Assembly: GCA_025504975.1 (NCBI GenBank)
Contig: JANUWI010000015.1
Coordinates: forward strand, 744,001-808,000
Direction of reading: 5' to 3'
Length of the DNA: 64,000 bases
From: Plenodomus lindquistii
Lineage: Eukaryota > Ascomycota > Dothideomycetes > Pleosporales > Leptosphaeriaceae
The stretch's first letter is position 1. Every line of letters begins with the position of its first letter. The position numbers and the translations under genes were made by a program. Shown piece by piece: positions 22,450 through 33,640 of the stretch. Below the pieces are notes generated by a model that did no database searches, was not told the DNA's origin, and was given only the letters and a program-made list of their open reading frames with translations.

Positions 22450-24243
22450 CTAGTGTTCGAGCAACCTCAACGAACCTTGCACGACAACGTTCTCTAGGAT
22501 GGAACCCGGGGGGATGTCAATGGTGGATCCCTCTGTCGCAACAATGATGACGGTGCCCTTGAGCGTGACACCGCGACCAAGGTTGACGGGTCCGGTAATG
22601 GTCAAGTGGTCAAGCTCGACAATCTTGGGAATGGATGGGATGCGAGACTGGAAGCTGGAGACCTTCTTGAAGTCGCTGCCAAGCTTAATCAACGGAGCAG
22701 GGCCGAAACGGTTGGGGTCGATCACTAGCTGACCATGTTGGAGGGTGTACAAGTCCGACTTGACGAGCATGAGATCGGAGCAAGTCTTGACCGGCAAGAA
22801 ACGTCTCCGCGGGACATTGACACCGTGGGCGCCCTTGAAATGCTTAATGGCCGCGCCAACGGCAGTCTCAAGCTGAAGGACAGAGATGTCTGCCTCGCCC
22901 TTTTTGTCGGCGGGAATGGACTTGCCGTTAGGAATGATCTCCATGGCGAGCTCGTTGGCCTCGACGACGCGCTTGACAGCGGCAATATTCATCCAGATGT
23001 TGTTGGTGTTGAAGTACTTGAACTTCTTGATAGACTTGAACTCGTTGACGTGCTCCTTGGGAACCTGAGCAATTTCAAGTAGGCGGACAGAACCCTCGTA
23101 GTCGATGATGGTACCACCCTTGACGTCGGCCTTTGTCTTGTCGGTCAACTCCATAATGTACTCGGCCTTGGAGTCCACCATGTGCTGCAATATACGGAGG
23201 TCCACAACGGCGCCCAGGTTGTCGGCGTTGGAGAGGAAAATGTATTCGATGCCACGCTCGAGGAGCTTGTCGAGCATGCCGGTGTTGTACAGCGACTCAA
23301 AGACATCACCATGGCCCGGCGGGTACCAGTTAGCGATGTCCGACTGGTTCTCTTTGGGTGCGGGCAGAAGCGAGTCCTTCAAGATACGAGGGTATCTTGA
23401 CTGGTTGAATGTGAGAATGTCGATGTTGTGTCCCTCGTACTTCTTGATGATGCTAGCCGTGTCCGTGTCCGTGTTGAACGAGTTCATCAGCACGAATGGC
23501 ACGTTGACATCGTATGTGCGATTGAGGTACTCGATCTGGCGCACCGACAAGTCGAGAAAGGACATGCCGTCGCGGACTTCGATGACCGACTTGGGGCCAA
23601 CGCAGCCCATGGAGGTGCCGAGACCACCATTGAGCTTGACAACAGCAAGCTTGTTGAGGTATTCGACCGCCTCTGAGTTGGCCAAGTCATCGTAGTTGAC
23701 GACCTGTTCCGCTTTCGGGGGCGCGATGCGGTTCCAGTCAATGGCGTTGCCCTTGGCCTTGTCGTTGAGGTATCGTCGGAACAGGGCAAAGAAGTTGTCC
23801 ATCTCGGTCTCGAAGTACTATCCAAAGTTAGCGTGCACTCAAATGACGTAGCGCCCCTGTGCGGCGACAATCCACCTGCACGTTGCTTCCCCGGCTTGCC
23901 AGATAGGCTAGGTGGGGTAGGAGGTGCGGCGGTGAAGGAAAAATTGCAAACGAACCTTCTTCTCAGAGGGGTCCGAGACGGTGTCGGCGAGCTTGTTGAG
24001 GGCATTTCGCATCTGCGAGGCCGCGACGTTGGTGGATGTGTTCTCGAAAGCCTGGACGGCAGTCAGCAAATGTATGGAACCGCCATTGACGGGCTTGACA
24101 GTTTGCGAAGGTGCATAAGTGGGCAGAAGGGTCAGTGTACGTACCACGTGCGACTGCGACTTGCCGTGATGGCGGGGGGAGAAGCCACCCTCGCCGTCGG
24201 CGGCAGCGGGCTTCAAGTGGGAGGGGATCGCGCGAGAGGCCAT
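22450..24243 (-). CDS. UGP1: UTP-glucose-1-phosphate uridylyltransferase (UDP-glucose pyrophosphorylase)
   Basis: Three exons (24243-24145, 24051-23956, 23817-22450) give 520 aa, the usual length for fungal UGPase. Intron 1 (24052-24144, 93 nt) has GTACGT and CCAG signals and is a stop-free multiple of three. Intron 2 (23818-23955) has GTTCGT and TAG. The enzyme makes UDP-glucose from UTP and glucose-1-phosphate in the cytosol, for cell-wall glucan, glycogen and glycoprotein synthesis. The nucleotide-binding motif KLNGGLGTSMGCVGPKS lies early in exon 3. FLSNADNLGA, a GGTIIDYEG strand and the LPVKTCSDLMLVKSDLY segment with its conserved Lys are also present. The C-terminal left-handed beta-helix is visible as hydrophobic repeats (GPVNLGRGVTLKGTVIIV). 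Exon 3 opens with YFETEMDNFFALF, as in relatives. Confidence 0.96.
24052..24144 (-). other. 93-nt stop-free intron in UGP1
   Basis: On the coding strand this has a GTACGT donor, GCTGAC branch site and CCAG acceptor. It is 31 codons with no stop. Excision joins SQSHV to AFENTSTN. Confidence 0.85.
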
Positions 24244-25208
24244 TGTGGAAGTGTCTGAGGAGGAAGTTGAGGCAGAGAAAGCGAATGTGGACGAGAGCAA
24301 AAGACGGAGGGGAGCGGTCTACTTAAGGCGTCCGTGCCTGGGCAGCACCTGCTGGCCGTTACTCGAGACGTGGGGCAGGGGAGGCGTTCTCGCCAGGGTC
24401 CAATCTACTCTAGTGAGGAAGTTTTGACCGCGCCCATTTGGCAGCTGCATTGAGCATCTGCCCATCCGATCCACATATTGCTCGTCTGCTGTTGCTTACT
24501 GGACACGCTATCAACGCACTGAGCATGTTGCAGCAAGCTTTCTCCAGCCTGTTCAGCCTACTGTGTACACGCACACGCACACGCACACGCACACGCACAC
24601 ACTCATACACACACAGCATCGGTGCACAGTCACGGCTGATGGAAAATATAATATTGCTTCAGACAGCCCTGGACGTGGAGAGCCGTATGTCTCCGCAATT
24701 GACAGGCTGTCTTGCGCTGCCTTTCCCGACTTTACCATATTTCACCATTATCTGTGGTTGTTGGGCTGGGAGCTATGGCCATTAGACCTGGCTAGTCCGA
24801 GCTAAAGGCGTCCTGAACATGGGATTCGCTCAACAGCTTCCCCAAATTGTGGCAAAGTCGCAGAGGGTACGAGTTGAATGCGGAGAGAAGGTGAAAAGAT
24901 TTTCGGTGATAGAGTAGGCGCTGCCGTGGATAGGTGTAGAGTAGAGCATGTACTCGAGTTAGACGCAATCCAGGCCCATTGCTTGACTACGGCGCTTGAG
25001 CTTGCTGCTTGGTCCTCACAATGTTGATTGAACCACGTGGGGGAACTACACCGCTGCGCCATCCCGAGTCAGGAACCGCATGTTCCAATTCCCGCTAGCG
25101 AATTGTACATGCTATGTACATGTACCCGCCGCTGTACACTTCCCGCGTCAGTCGACATGCTGTGTTCGTCTGAGCACGACAATGCAGTCTGTGTGCCAAG
25201 AACCCAAC
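24244..25208. other. intergenic region, no gene seen
   Basis: This holds the UGP1 promoter and the 3' flank of the aldolase-fold gene. The only structured sequence is a CA-rich microsatellite. Open frames across the repeat are artefacts of the repeat. Confidence 0.5.
24567..24615. repeat. (ACACGC)n / (CA)n microsatellite
   Basis: ACACGC is repeated about five times, then passes into ACACAC with interruptions. Confidence 0.85.
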
Positions 25209-26143
25209 TCAGCCGGCACGCACTGGACGCACAATCTCGACGGCAGGCGCGTCGGCGAATGGGACTGCAAGAGGTTTCGCGACTCTAAGCCTGACCCAAG
25301 CATCCTGGTCTTGATCCCTGGTGAAGAACCTCTGTCTAAGCTCCTCCATTAGCCATGCAAGTAAACTTTCAATTGTCTGAAAGGACGTCTCCGCAACGAG
25401 CTAGCTGGTCAGCGCAGATCCAAGCGGCAGCTCACAAGGGACCGTACCTGAATCAGCAGAGTCTCCAACTCTGCGTAATCATCGACTCGCGAGTCTGCGA
25501 TGTTATCGATCCATATGTTCAAGACCACTGGCTGTTTCTGCAGTCGTTCGTTGGCATTGACACCGATAACACAAGGTATGCGAACATTTCGTAGGTAGAG
25601 CACCGTGGACCGCAATGCGGCGACCTGGCCTGGTCGGTTCTGGATAGTCGATGTCATGTGGCCCGCTCCATCGCCGAGCATACTGCCTTTGGGATAACAG
25701 ACGTTGGTTTCCACTGCATATATGGCTGTCGAGCCTGCAACACGGCGCACGCATTGCAAGATGCGCAACGACAGGGCGGCCGTCGACGTCCACTCGACGG
25801 CAGCATCAGGGAGCTCGGCCTGTATGGCTTTGCTCAGCACGCCATAGTGCACCGTGCTTCTGTCGACCGAGTCTGTAGCAGCTGCAGAAGCAAACGGCGT
25901 CGCCAATGTCAGGCACACGCTGACATGAGCGCGCTGCTTCTTGGAGCGACCCCACACGTCTTTTCCAGCGTTGACCACGACCTCGAGGTTGTCGACGGCA
26001 ATCTTGTCATGGTGGCCGCTGAGCGCTGCTTCTGCTGCCCAGTGCGCTTGACGGACGACTTTGGCCATGGAGAGCTGGTGGCCTGTTCTGGTAGTGGAAG
26101 GGCGCAGAAGATGCTGGAAGAGCGCGTCGCAAACGAGAAGCAT
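25209..26143 (-). CDS. tandem dihydroneopterin aldolase (FolB)-fold protein
   Basis: Two exons (26143-25448, 25400-25209) give 295 aa. The 47-nt intron has GTACGG and TAG signals. An alternative start at 26068 gives 270 aa. There are two FolB-like domains. The first (about 50-165) opens with DKIAVDNLEVVV and has HYGVL, but the GVxxxER glutamate is replaced (VNAGKDVWGRSKK). The second (about 180-290) has IPCVIGVNANERLQKQ with Glu199, DDYAEL, and the conserved Lys at ~274 in VAKPLAVPFAD, so it looks catalytically complete. FolB enzymes cleave or epimerise 7,8-dihydroneopterin in folate synthesis. In fungi the tandem domains usually sit at the N-terminus of trifunctional FOL1, but here no HPPK or DHPS domain follows before the stop. 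It is divergent with Sti1, with 135 bp between starts. Confidence 0.85.
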
Positions 26144-26278
26144 CAGAGCCGCATGGGCTGCCCCACATATTTGAGGAAAGCGCGCCGGCAACACTTGGTC
26201 TGCCCCCAGAATCGACTCTCTCTGCACACTCGACGCTCACTCCGGGACAAGGACAATAGAGTACCCAGACTCGTCAGC

Positions 26279-28241
26279 ATGGCCGACGCACTCAAAGCCG
26301 AAGGCAACAAGCTGTTCGCAGAAAAGAAGTTTGCCGAATCAATGTACGTTGTGCGCACCGCCCCGCCCCGCCCCGCCAAGTCAGACGCGGCCATCGCCAG
26401 AGAGAAGCACCTGCTAACACGTCCACAGCGACAAGTTCACGCAGGCCATCGAGCTCGACCCTTCGAACCACGTGCTTTACTCCAACCGCTCGGGCGCCTA
26501 CGCATCACTCAAGGACTGGCAAAAGGCGCTCGACGACGCCAACAAAGTCACGCAAATCAAGCCCGACTGGGCCAAAGGCTGGGGCCGCAAGGGCACGGCG
26601 CTGCACGGCGAGGGCGACCTCGTCGGCGCCAACGATGCTTTTGAGGAGGCCCTCAAGCTGGACCCCAACAACGCGCAAGCCAAGTCAGGCCTCGAGGCTG
26701 TCAAGCGCGCAATCGAGGCCGAGGCGCGCGACGATGGCCTGGGCGGCGACCCTTCAGCGGGCCTGGGCGGCATGTTCAACGACCCCAACATGATCCAGAA
26801 GCTGGCAGCCAACCCCAAGACGGCCTCGCTCCTCGGTGATGCAGAGTTCATGAGCAAGCTCCAGCAGCTAAAGAGCAACCCTAACATGGTCGGCCAATTC
26901 ATGCAGGACCCCCGTTTCTTGTCTGTCATGAGCGTACTGCTGGGTATCGACATGTCGTTTGGCGGAGGTCCCGGTGGTGCAGGAGGCCCTGGTGGTGCAG
27001 GTGCAGGTTCAGGCGCCAGCGAGGCCGAGGAGGACGTCCCTATGCCCGATGCCCGGCCAACACCAGCAGCGCAGTCACAGAAAGCGCCCGAACCCGAGCC
27101 AACACCTGAGCCTGAGGCCGAGGAGACAGAAGAGGACAAGGCTGCCAAAGAGGCCAAGATCAAGGCTGACGAATTCAAAAAGAAGGGCACCGAACTGTAC
27201 AAGAAGCGACAATTTGACGAGGCTATCGAGAACTACACACAGGCCTGGGAGACACACAAGGATATCACTTACAAAACGAACCTTGGTGCTGCAAAGTTCG
27301 AGAAAGGCGATTACGAGGGCTGCATCCAGGCATGTCAGGAGGCGGTCGAATATGGTCGTGAGATCCTTGCCGACTTCAAGATCATTGCAAAGTGAGTCTA
27401 ATCGCCTTCTTTTCTCTAATCTATTGCTAACGCTTTACAGGGCGTTTGCGCGTATTGGTACCGCGTATGAGAAGTTGGGCGACCTTGCAAACGCTATTCT
27501 CTACTACCAGAAGGCGCAGACCGAGCACCGTACCCCTGAGGTGCTAGCCAAACTCCGAGCTGCAGAGAAGGCCAAGATTGCCGCTGAAAAGGCTTCCTAC
27601 ATCAATCCGGAGGAAGCGGAAAAGGCCCGCGAACTCGGCAATGCCAAGTTCAAGGAGTCAGACTGGCCTGCCGCCGTTGAGGCCTATTCGGAGATGATCA
27701 AGCGTGCACCAGATGATCCTCGCGGTTTCTCCAATCGTGCCGCCTGCTTCATCAAGCTCCTTGAATTCCCTTCAGCTGTGCAGGACTGCGACGAGGCAAT
27801 CAAGCGTGACCCTGACTTCATCCGCGCTTATCTTCGAAAAGCGCAGGCCTACTTTACAATGCGCGAATACAACAAGTGTATCAACGTTTGCGCCGAGGCT
27901 ATGGAGCATGACAAGGACGGCAAGAACGCACGCGAGATCCAGGCGCAGGAGACCAAGGCGCTGCAAGCGCAATACTCGGCACGTGATGGCGAGACAGAGG
28001 AACAGACCATGGAGCGCATTCAGCGCGACCCCGAGGTACGTTCAGCTGAAACTAGCAGTATAGACATAAAAACTTACACGTATCTCAGATTGTCGGGATC
28101 TTGCAAGACCCTATCATGCAGAGCATATTGCAACAAGCAAAGGACGACCCGGCCGCTCTACAAGAACATCTCAAGAACCCAAGTATTCGCTCCAAGATTC
28201 AGAAACTCGTTCACGCTGGTGTTATCCGGATGGGAAGGTAG
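26279..28241 (+). CDS. STI1: Hsp70/Hsp90 co-chaperone Sti1 (Hop)
   Basis: Four exons (26279-26343, 26429-27391, 27441-28035, 28089-28241) encode 591 aa. Introns of 85, 49 and 53 nt have standard GT...AG ends, and every junction restores TPR sequence. TPR1 lies at ~3-115 (ADALKAEGNKLFAEKKFAES), and an STI1/DP1 motif at ~138-190. A Gly/Ala-rich then Pro/Glu-rich linker follows. TPR2A is at ~265-385 (KKKGTELYKKRQFDEAIENY), TPR2B at ~400-515 (ARELGNAKFKESDWPAAVEAY), and DP2 at the end (GILQDPIMQSILQQ, NPSIRSKIQKL). Known Sti1 binds the C-terminal EEVD tails of Hsp70 and Hsp90 and hands over clients in the cytosol. The length and domain order are complete. Confidence 0.97.
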
Positions 28242-28787
28242 GTGTAGCCGCACCACTGGACCATGTGTAGAAATCTCGCCGGCCAACGCAGTTGGCCAGG
28301 TGTTTAAAAGCAGAGCGTGACGAACTGATTAATGATTTCAAGACTGGGATGAACCCGATTCACATTTCTGTCTCAACAGACATCTGCATAGCGTTTAGGT
28401 AGTTTTATTGTCAACAATATCTAACTCCACATTCGATGGCTTGGTCTCACCAAGATCAATCATTCTTTGCATGGCGAGTAGTGCTGCCACGGTTTTATTC
28501 AAATAACAATTGTCGGTGACTATGAGTCAAGTCAGCACTCGTCACTGCGAAATGGTCCATGCCATCAATGCCTTGAACCCTTGAGACAACAATCGACAAC
28601 ATCGATGTTTCACGTCAGCCTCCCACCAATCAGGTGGGGCGTCCATCGATATGTCACCGCCAAGCTCTAATACTGCATGCCCCAGGTTGGCAGCCTTGAA
28701 TATTATCATCAATTCTTTACCTTTCTTCTCCGCAGTCAATTATCCCAGTGAAAGACTTGAAGATATACAAAGATACAGACATTTGTT
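28242..28787. other. intergenic, no gene seen
   Basis: This holds the Sti1 3' flank and the bZIP gene promoter. No domain-bearing frame was found. Confidence 0.5.
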
Positions 28788-29612
28788 ATGACATCCCCGG
28801 CCGCAGCTGTCACTTCGCCAACTTCTTTGTCGGAACTCTCGTCTGATAGCTTCACCACGCGACGAAGACCCCGAGTATCAGCTGAGCATACTCTGAACAG
28901 AGTACGCGAGAACCAAAGGAGACATCGCGCAAGACGGCGAGATCATGTCGCAACTCTAGAGCAAAAATTGGCAGAGACTGAGAAGTTGCTAGCCGATGCC
29001 AGAGCGGAGATTGTGACCCTGAAAGCCGAACAAGAAGCTGCGAATGCCATATGCCGATACACTCAGATGAAGCAAACGCAAGACAACTCAGCAGACAACA
29101 GTACAGAAATACCACACAGTCCAGAGGAGACGCCGGATTCAAATAGTCTCGCCAAGCTAGGACCCAGTGCGCATCCCAGCATCGATCCACAACTCGGGTA
29201 CCTTGATGTCCCAGCCCAAGATCTCTCCTTCCTAAGCGAGGCAATCACAACTTCCTTCTTCGTCCCTTCAAACAACATCGTCCCTCTCGCTCCGCCACTG
29301 GAGTCAAGTGTCTCCACCAGCGGCCCACCACCATGCTGCTCCGATCCCGCGAGCTCGCCCGCTATTGCTGACCCCGCCGACCCGCAATGTTCGACTTGTA
29401 AAATGCGACCAGCGCCTGCACCGTCAGAGAGTACAACGCTTTGCGCCCAGGCATATATCATGATTTCGCAGCAGAATTTTCGGAATTTGGATCCTGAGAC
29501 GATCAGGCTGTGGTTGGCACAAGGGCTAAGGAGGGCGCACAGGGAAGGCGAGGGCTGTCGAGTGGAAAATGGGGCGTTGCTGAGATTGTTGGATTATATA
29601 AGTGGGTTGTAA
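28788..29612 (+). CDS. bZIP transcription factor
   Basis: A single-exon protein of 274 aa. The basic region at about residues 38-52 (NRVRENQRRHRARRRDHV) has the fungal bZIP pattern N-x3-E-N-Q-R-R-x-R-A-R-R, with H replacing the usual S. It runs directly into a leucine-zipper-like heptad helix (LEQKLAETEKLLADARAEIV). The middle is Ser/Pro-rich and acidic. The C-terminal ~50 residues (LCAQAYIMISQQNFRNLDPETIRLWL...GCRVENGALLRLLDYIS) form a helical module often seen in short fungal bZIP proteins that have a conserved Cys near the end. It lies between Sti1 and a tyrosinase-like gene. No target can be inferred from sequence. Confidence 0.88.
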   Translation: MTSPAAAVTSPTSLSELSSDSFTTRRRPRVSAEHTLNRVRENQRRHRARRRDHVATLEQKLAETEKLLADARAEIVTLKAEQEAANAICRYTQMKQTQDNSADNSTEIPHSPEETPDSNSLAKLGPSAHPSIDPQLGYLDVPAQDLSFLSEAITTSFFVPSNNIVPLAPPLESSVSTSGPPPCCSDPASSPAIADPADPQCSTCKMRPAPAPSESTTLCAQAYIMISQQNFRNLDPETIRLWLAQGLRRAHREGEGCRVENGALLRLLDYISGL

Positions 29613-30019
29613 CAAGTCCATCTCCAATGATCATGTAGAGTGCACAGGATCAACGGTTCGCTTACAACTCGATCTTCTTGAGCTACATGTCCAATGAGTA
29701 TGAGCACTGGCTTCGCAAGGCAGTTTTCAAGGAGTTCTTGGTCATCCGCGCGAAAGACGTCTCGTACAAGTACACGAAGGAAAGTGTGAGGTCATGTTGT
29801 GAAGGTCAAGGGACGCTTGATGCACCGAACGATAAGCGGGCATCAGCCTGTTCCGGTGGTGAACAGGACGAAGATAAAGGGGTTGCAGACGACATTCGTA
29901 ACAACTCACGAGACACAATCTGGACGAATATGCAGGTAGGTTAAGAGGTTTCACATTGGCGATGTGGGCTAACGTGACCCGAGACCTTTGAAAGTGTTCG
30001 CTGTAGAATCCTGGGTAAG
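29613..30019. other. convergent intergenic region, no gene seen
   Basis: This lies between the bZIP stop and the tyrosinase-like stop. An open frame at 29678-29944 has no recognisable features. Confidence 0.5.
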
Positions 30020-31465
30020 TTATGCGTAAATATAATAGAATGGCCCAGCAAGTGTATTGCTAAGCTCCTTGATTGTCCTCTTCGATACGCCAACGAAGCC
30101 TAGATCAATCTCATCGTTCAAGGATGCATTGCGACTTGGTGGAAAATTATTGAGCGTAATTGTACCGCCAAGTGCGTACTGCCTCGCAGCGATGTCTTGG
30201 TTCTGCCACGTCCAATATGTTCGGTCGATCATTGCATTGTGTAGAAAAAAGACAGGATCTGTTCGAATGCGTCAGCAACGAAATCTGACTTGCGTCCCAG
30301 ATAAATCTTACCACCGGGCGAAGCAAAGAGATCTCCACCTGGATCACCTCCCATTGTCAAGTATCCTGCAGTATGTACACCTAGAAAGCCATTCAGAAAA
30401 TCGCCCAGTATGGTAGTGCTGAGGTTCAGGAAATCTTTGCCGTTCTTGATGAGGCTCGCCACGTCTGAATCTTTGGACCAGCCGGCAGCGGCAACCCTTG
30501 AGATGTCGTGACGTAGACAGCGCGCATTGTAGCCCAAGCCGGAGGACTCTGGATTTGGCTGCCGATATACTAGTACGGGAGCACCTGGGCCCAAACTGAC
30601 CGTCCAGCTATACCTCGAATGAGTACAAGATGGGGAGCAGTATACAGGTCGTGGGTACAGCTTACTTAATAAAAGCTCCAGATTTGACGCAGCCACCTCC
30701 GTTTCCCGGTGGTAGACTAAGACCAAATCGATCTGGTGAAGATATATATGTGTTGTTACGGTCAGGTACGTATATCCCGTCTCCACTCATGCTTGTATCA
30801 CTGCCGTCAAAAGTTGGAGACTTCGTTGGATCTGAGGCCCACCACACCCAGTTGTAATCTTACACGTGTCAGTATAACGCTTATAGGCTCTTCAAAATTT
30901 GGCCAGACTCACATGGTTCAGTACCTGTATATCCGCACTCGTTGCGAAGCACTTGCTCATACGCCCGGGTATAGTAACGATGCCATGTGAGGAAATTTCC
31001 CCGAGACATTCGATGGGTCAGACAAGTTATGTGTCAACAAGGATTGAGACCTCGTTCACAATGCCATGGATATACAGAGTTTGATTGATGTATGTCGCCA
31101 CGAACTCATCGTACCGATTCCTTGCACCAGAAGCGATGCTATTCGGAGTTCTTGGTGGTGCCTTTGCTAAACACTGAACCGCGCGGATATACTCATTGTT
31201 CTCCGAAACAGACACGGTCAACCTAAACTTGTGTAAGAGAGGGCACTGTCGTTACACAGTATCCTACTTACCACTGTTTCCGTATGCTCGTGTTCTTCGC
31301 GTTACATTTTCGCGGGTTTGGGGAACCATGCTTTGTGATATCAACACCAAGATTAAGTAGGCCCTGCGCTGTCAAAATATCGCTCTCGAAAGGAGTGCGG
31401 ATGGATGACGGCACAGCGGTGACGCTCGCAAGTAGTGATGTTGTCCAGGTTTGAGTAACCTTCAT
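30020..31465 (-). pseudogene. tyrosinase/catechol-oxidase family gene, probably inactive
   Basis: Six exons are recognisable: 31465-31272, 31222-31060, 31000-30913, 30858-30666, 30613-30312 and 30258-30020. They total 392 codons in a constant frame. The N-terminus (MKVTQTWTTSLLASVTAVPSS) looks like a signal peptide. CuA should read H-x7-H-x8-H; here the first is Tyr109 (ATYINQTLYIHG), while His117 and His126 remain. In CuB, His293 stays, the second ligand is Tyr297 (GVHTAGYLTMGG), and the LHHA pair is LHNA (His320, Asn321). The acceptor of intron 2 reads GG instead of AG (31001-31002). Reading into that intron meets a stop within 12 codons. The other four introns are canonical. Active relatives oxidise phenols to quinones. 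The AT-rich block begins only ~150 bp upstream of the start. It could be a transcribed pseudoenzyme if an unusual splice is used. Confidence 0.8.
31001..31002 (-). other. destroyed splice acceptor (GG for AG) of tyrosinase intron 2
   Basis: The coding strand reads CTGACCCATCGAATGTCTCGG, then exon GGAAATTTCCTCACATGG, which is GNFLTWH. A branch site sits at normal distance, and there is no AG between the donor (31059) and the exon. Confidence 0.8.
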
Positions 31466-32198
31466 ATTGGGCAATTTTCAGACGAAGCTGAACAGCCACA
31501 GTGTGTTTCGCTGGTCCCGTCGGCTGCACGGCGACCGATTCTCGACAATTCAAGATGAATCCCGGTCACTGTACTGAACTTGAAGAATTGTAGCCTTAAG
31601 AAATAATTGTAGGGCGCGGCTTTTTAGTAGGTGCCTTCTTAATTTTTAGTAAGCAGTTAAAGGTTCTAGTAGCACTACTACACACATTATACCTATTAGA
31701 GGTAGAGCTTAACTATTCTAAGTATAAATTATAGTAGAAAAATTAAAAACTAGGTATAGAATTTACTAAAATACACCTCTATATTTATTAATTTAAATAG
31801 TTTATTAAATTTTTTGGATTTATAAAGTATTAGTAACTATATTAGCTACTTTTAAATACTTAACTATAATATTAAAAAGTATAAGTATAAATATATATTT
31901 ATATTACTATATTAAACTACTAAATTAATATACTTTATAAATTAGTAGTTTATATTAATAAATAGTTTACTTTTACTAAAACTTTACTAGAACTATATTA
32001 TTATAGAAATAGATATTTAAAAACAATTAGGAGATAGATTATTATATTACTAGCTAGAAAGAAATTGTACTATATATACTTTTACTATATAAAACTATAT
32101 AGATATAAATAAAAAAGCTTTATAGAAAATTCTAAAATTAAATAGATATAGTATTAGCTAAGTACTATATATATATAATATATCTTCTAGTTAATATA

Positions 32199-33640
32199 TT
32201 CTACTACTAAACTAGCTATACTACTAAGCTAGCTACCTTTTTTTAGTATTATAAATACTATATTTTTATTTATTATTATTATTACTATTAATATCTAACT
32301 TTACTACTATAAAACTTATATTTAATTTAGAAGTATTTTCTAAATTTTTTTAGTATATATAAATATTATACCTAGTTCTTTTATAATTACTAAAGTATTA
32401 AATATTTAGTTAAATAAATATTTAACTACTACTACTATATATATATTCTAATAGATTAAATACTATAGTTAAAGCTATAGTAGCTTAAAATCTAGTACTA
32501 TATTTAAAAGTACTTTTTTACTAAATTTTTTTTACGCTTTATTTTTTTTATTATTTCTACTAATTACTTTTTAACTTTAAAAATATAGGTTTAAAAAAAA
32601 GTATTTTAGTATAATATTAAATTAGCTTGTTTTATAAACTATAAAAAGCTAGCTTATATAGTAATAAATAACTAAATAAAAAATTTATATATATATATTT
32701 AACTAAAACCTAAATTTATAAATATTATTTAGAGTTTTAAATTACTATAAATTTACTAGTAAAAAAAGTTAAAGTAAAGTATATATTTAGAAATTAATAT
32801 AATCTAGTACTATCTATATATTAGTAAAAACTAGCTTTAATACTTTAAAAGCTTTTTAATAGTTATTAACTATAAATACATAAAAAATTATATTTTTAAA
32901 AACTAGAAAAAAAGCTTTTTTTATTAATATAGAAAATATATTAGCGTGCTAAATTTTATATACACTAGAAATACTTATATTTTAATAGTAAAAAATATAC
33001 TATATTAAATAGCTAGAGAATATAAAATAAATAAATAAATATATAAAGTATTAGAATTTTATTTTTTATATAGTAGTTTTTAAATTTTTAGTTAAAATAG
33101 CTTTTATAGCTATTTAAAATTAATAATTAGTATATTTCTACTTTTTATACTTTTTTATACGCGTTAAAATACTTTAACTACTTAAGTCTAAACACGTTAT
33201 TTATTTCGCTATCTTTAAAAACTAATAGTTTCTAGTTATAAAAAATACTAGCTTTTTTATACTATATAGAGATATATACACGTTTTTTATAAATAATAAA
33301 ATATTAAATTATATTTTTTAAAGTATATATACTATAAATAATAGTAAATTATTTATAATTATTTAGCTAAATAAAGTCTAGCTAATTATATTGTTTAAAG
33401 TTTATAACAATTTTTATAAATCTAATTATATCTATCTAGAAACTAGTTTTATTAAAGTTATAAATATTATTATTCTAGATACTATATTTAGCTTTTATTT
33501 TATCTATAAATTTAAACTACGTGTTTATAATTTCTAGATTTTTCTACTTTACTTTTTATTTATTTTTTATTTAGTTAAAAGCTATTTAAAGTTTATCTAA
33601 ACGCGTTATAAATCGTTTAGCCTAGTATTTATTTACTAGT
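32199..33640 (-). mobile_element. degenerate pogo/Fot1-type DDE transposon, copy A
   Basis: Read on the minus strand through stops, about 33,480-33,430 gives IYNFNKTSFQIDII, the RIP-altered form of the Fot1/Tigger hallmark YNFDETGFQMG. Further matches to the DDE_1 transposase follow downstream. The segment is a diverged direct repeat of 37,326-38,757. The catalytic acidic residues are replaced (D to N, E to K), so it is dead. Confidence 0.7.

Noticed and set aside
24567..24615. Open frames across the CA repeat
   Set aside because: Repeat-encoded Thr/His or Arg/Val runs only. No coding evidence outside the repeat.
29678..29944. 88-codon frame after the bZIP gene
   Set aside because: No recognisable motif and no splice signal joining it to the bZIP gene.
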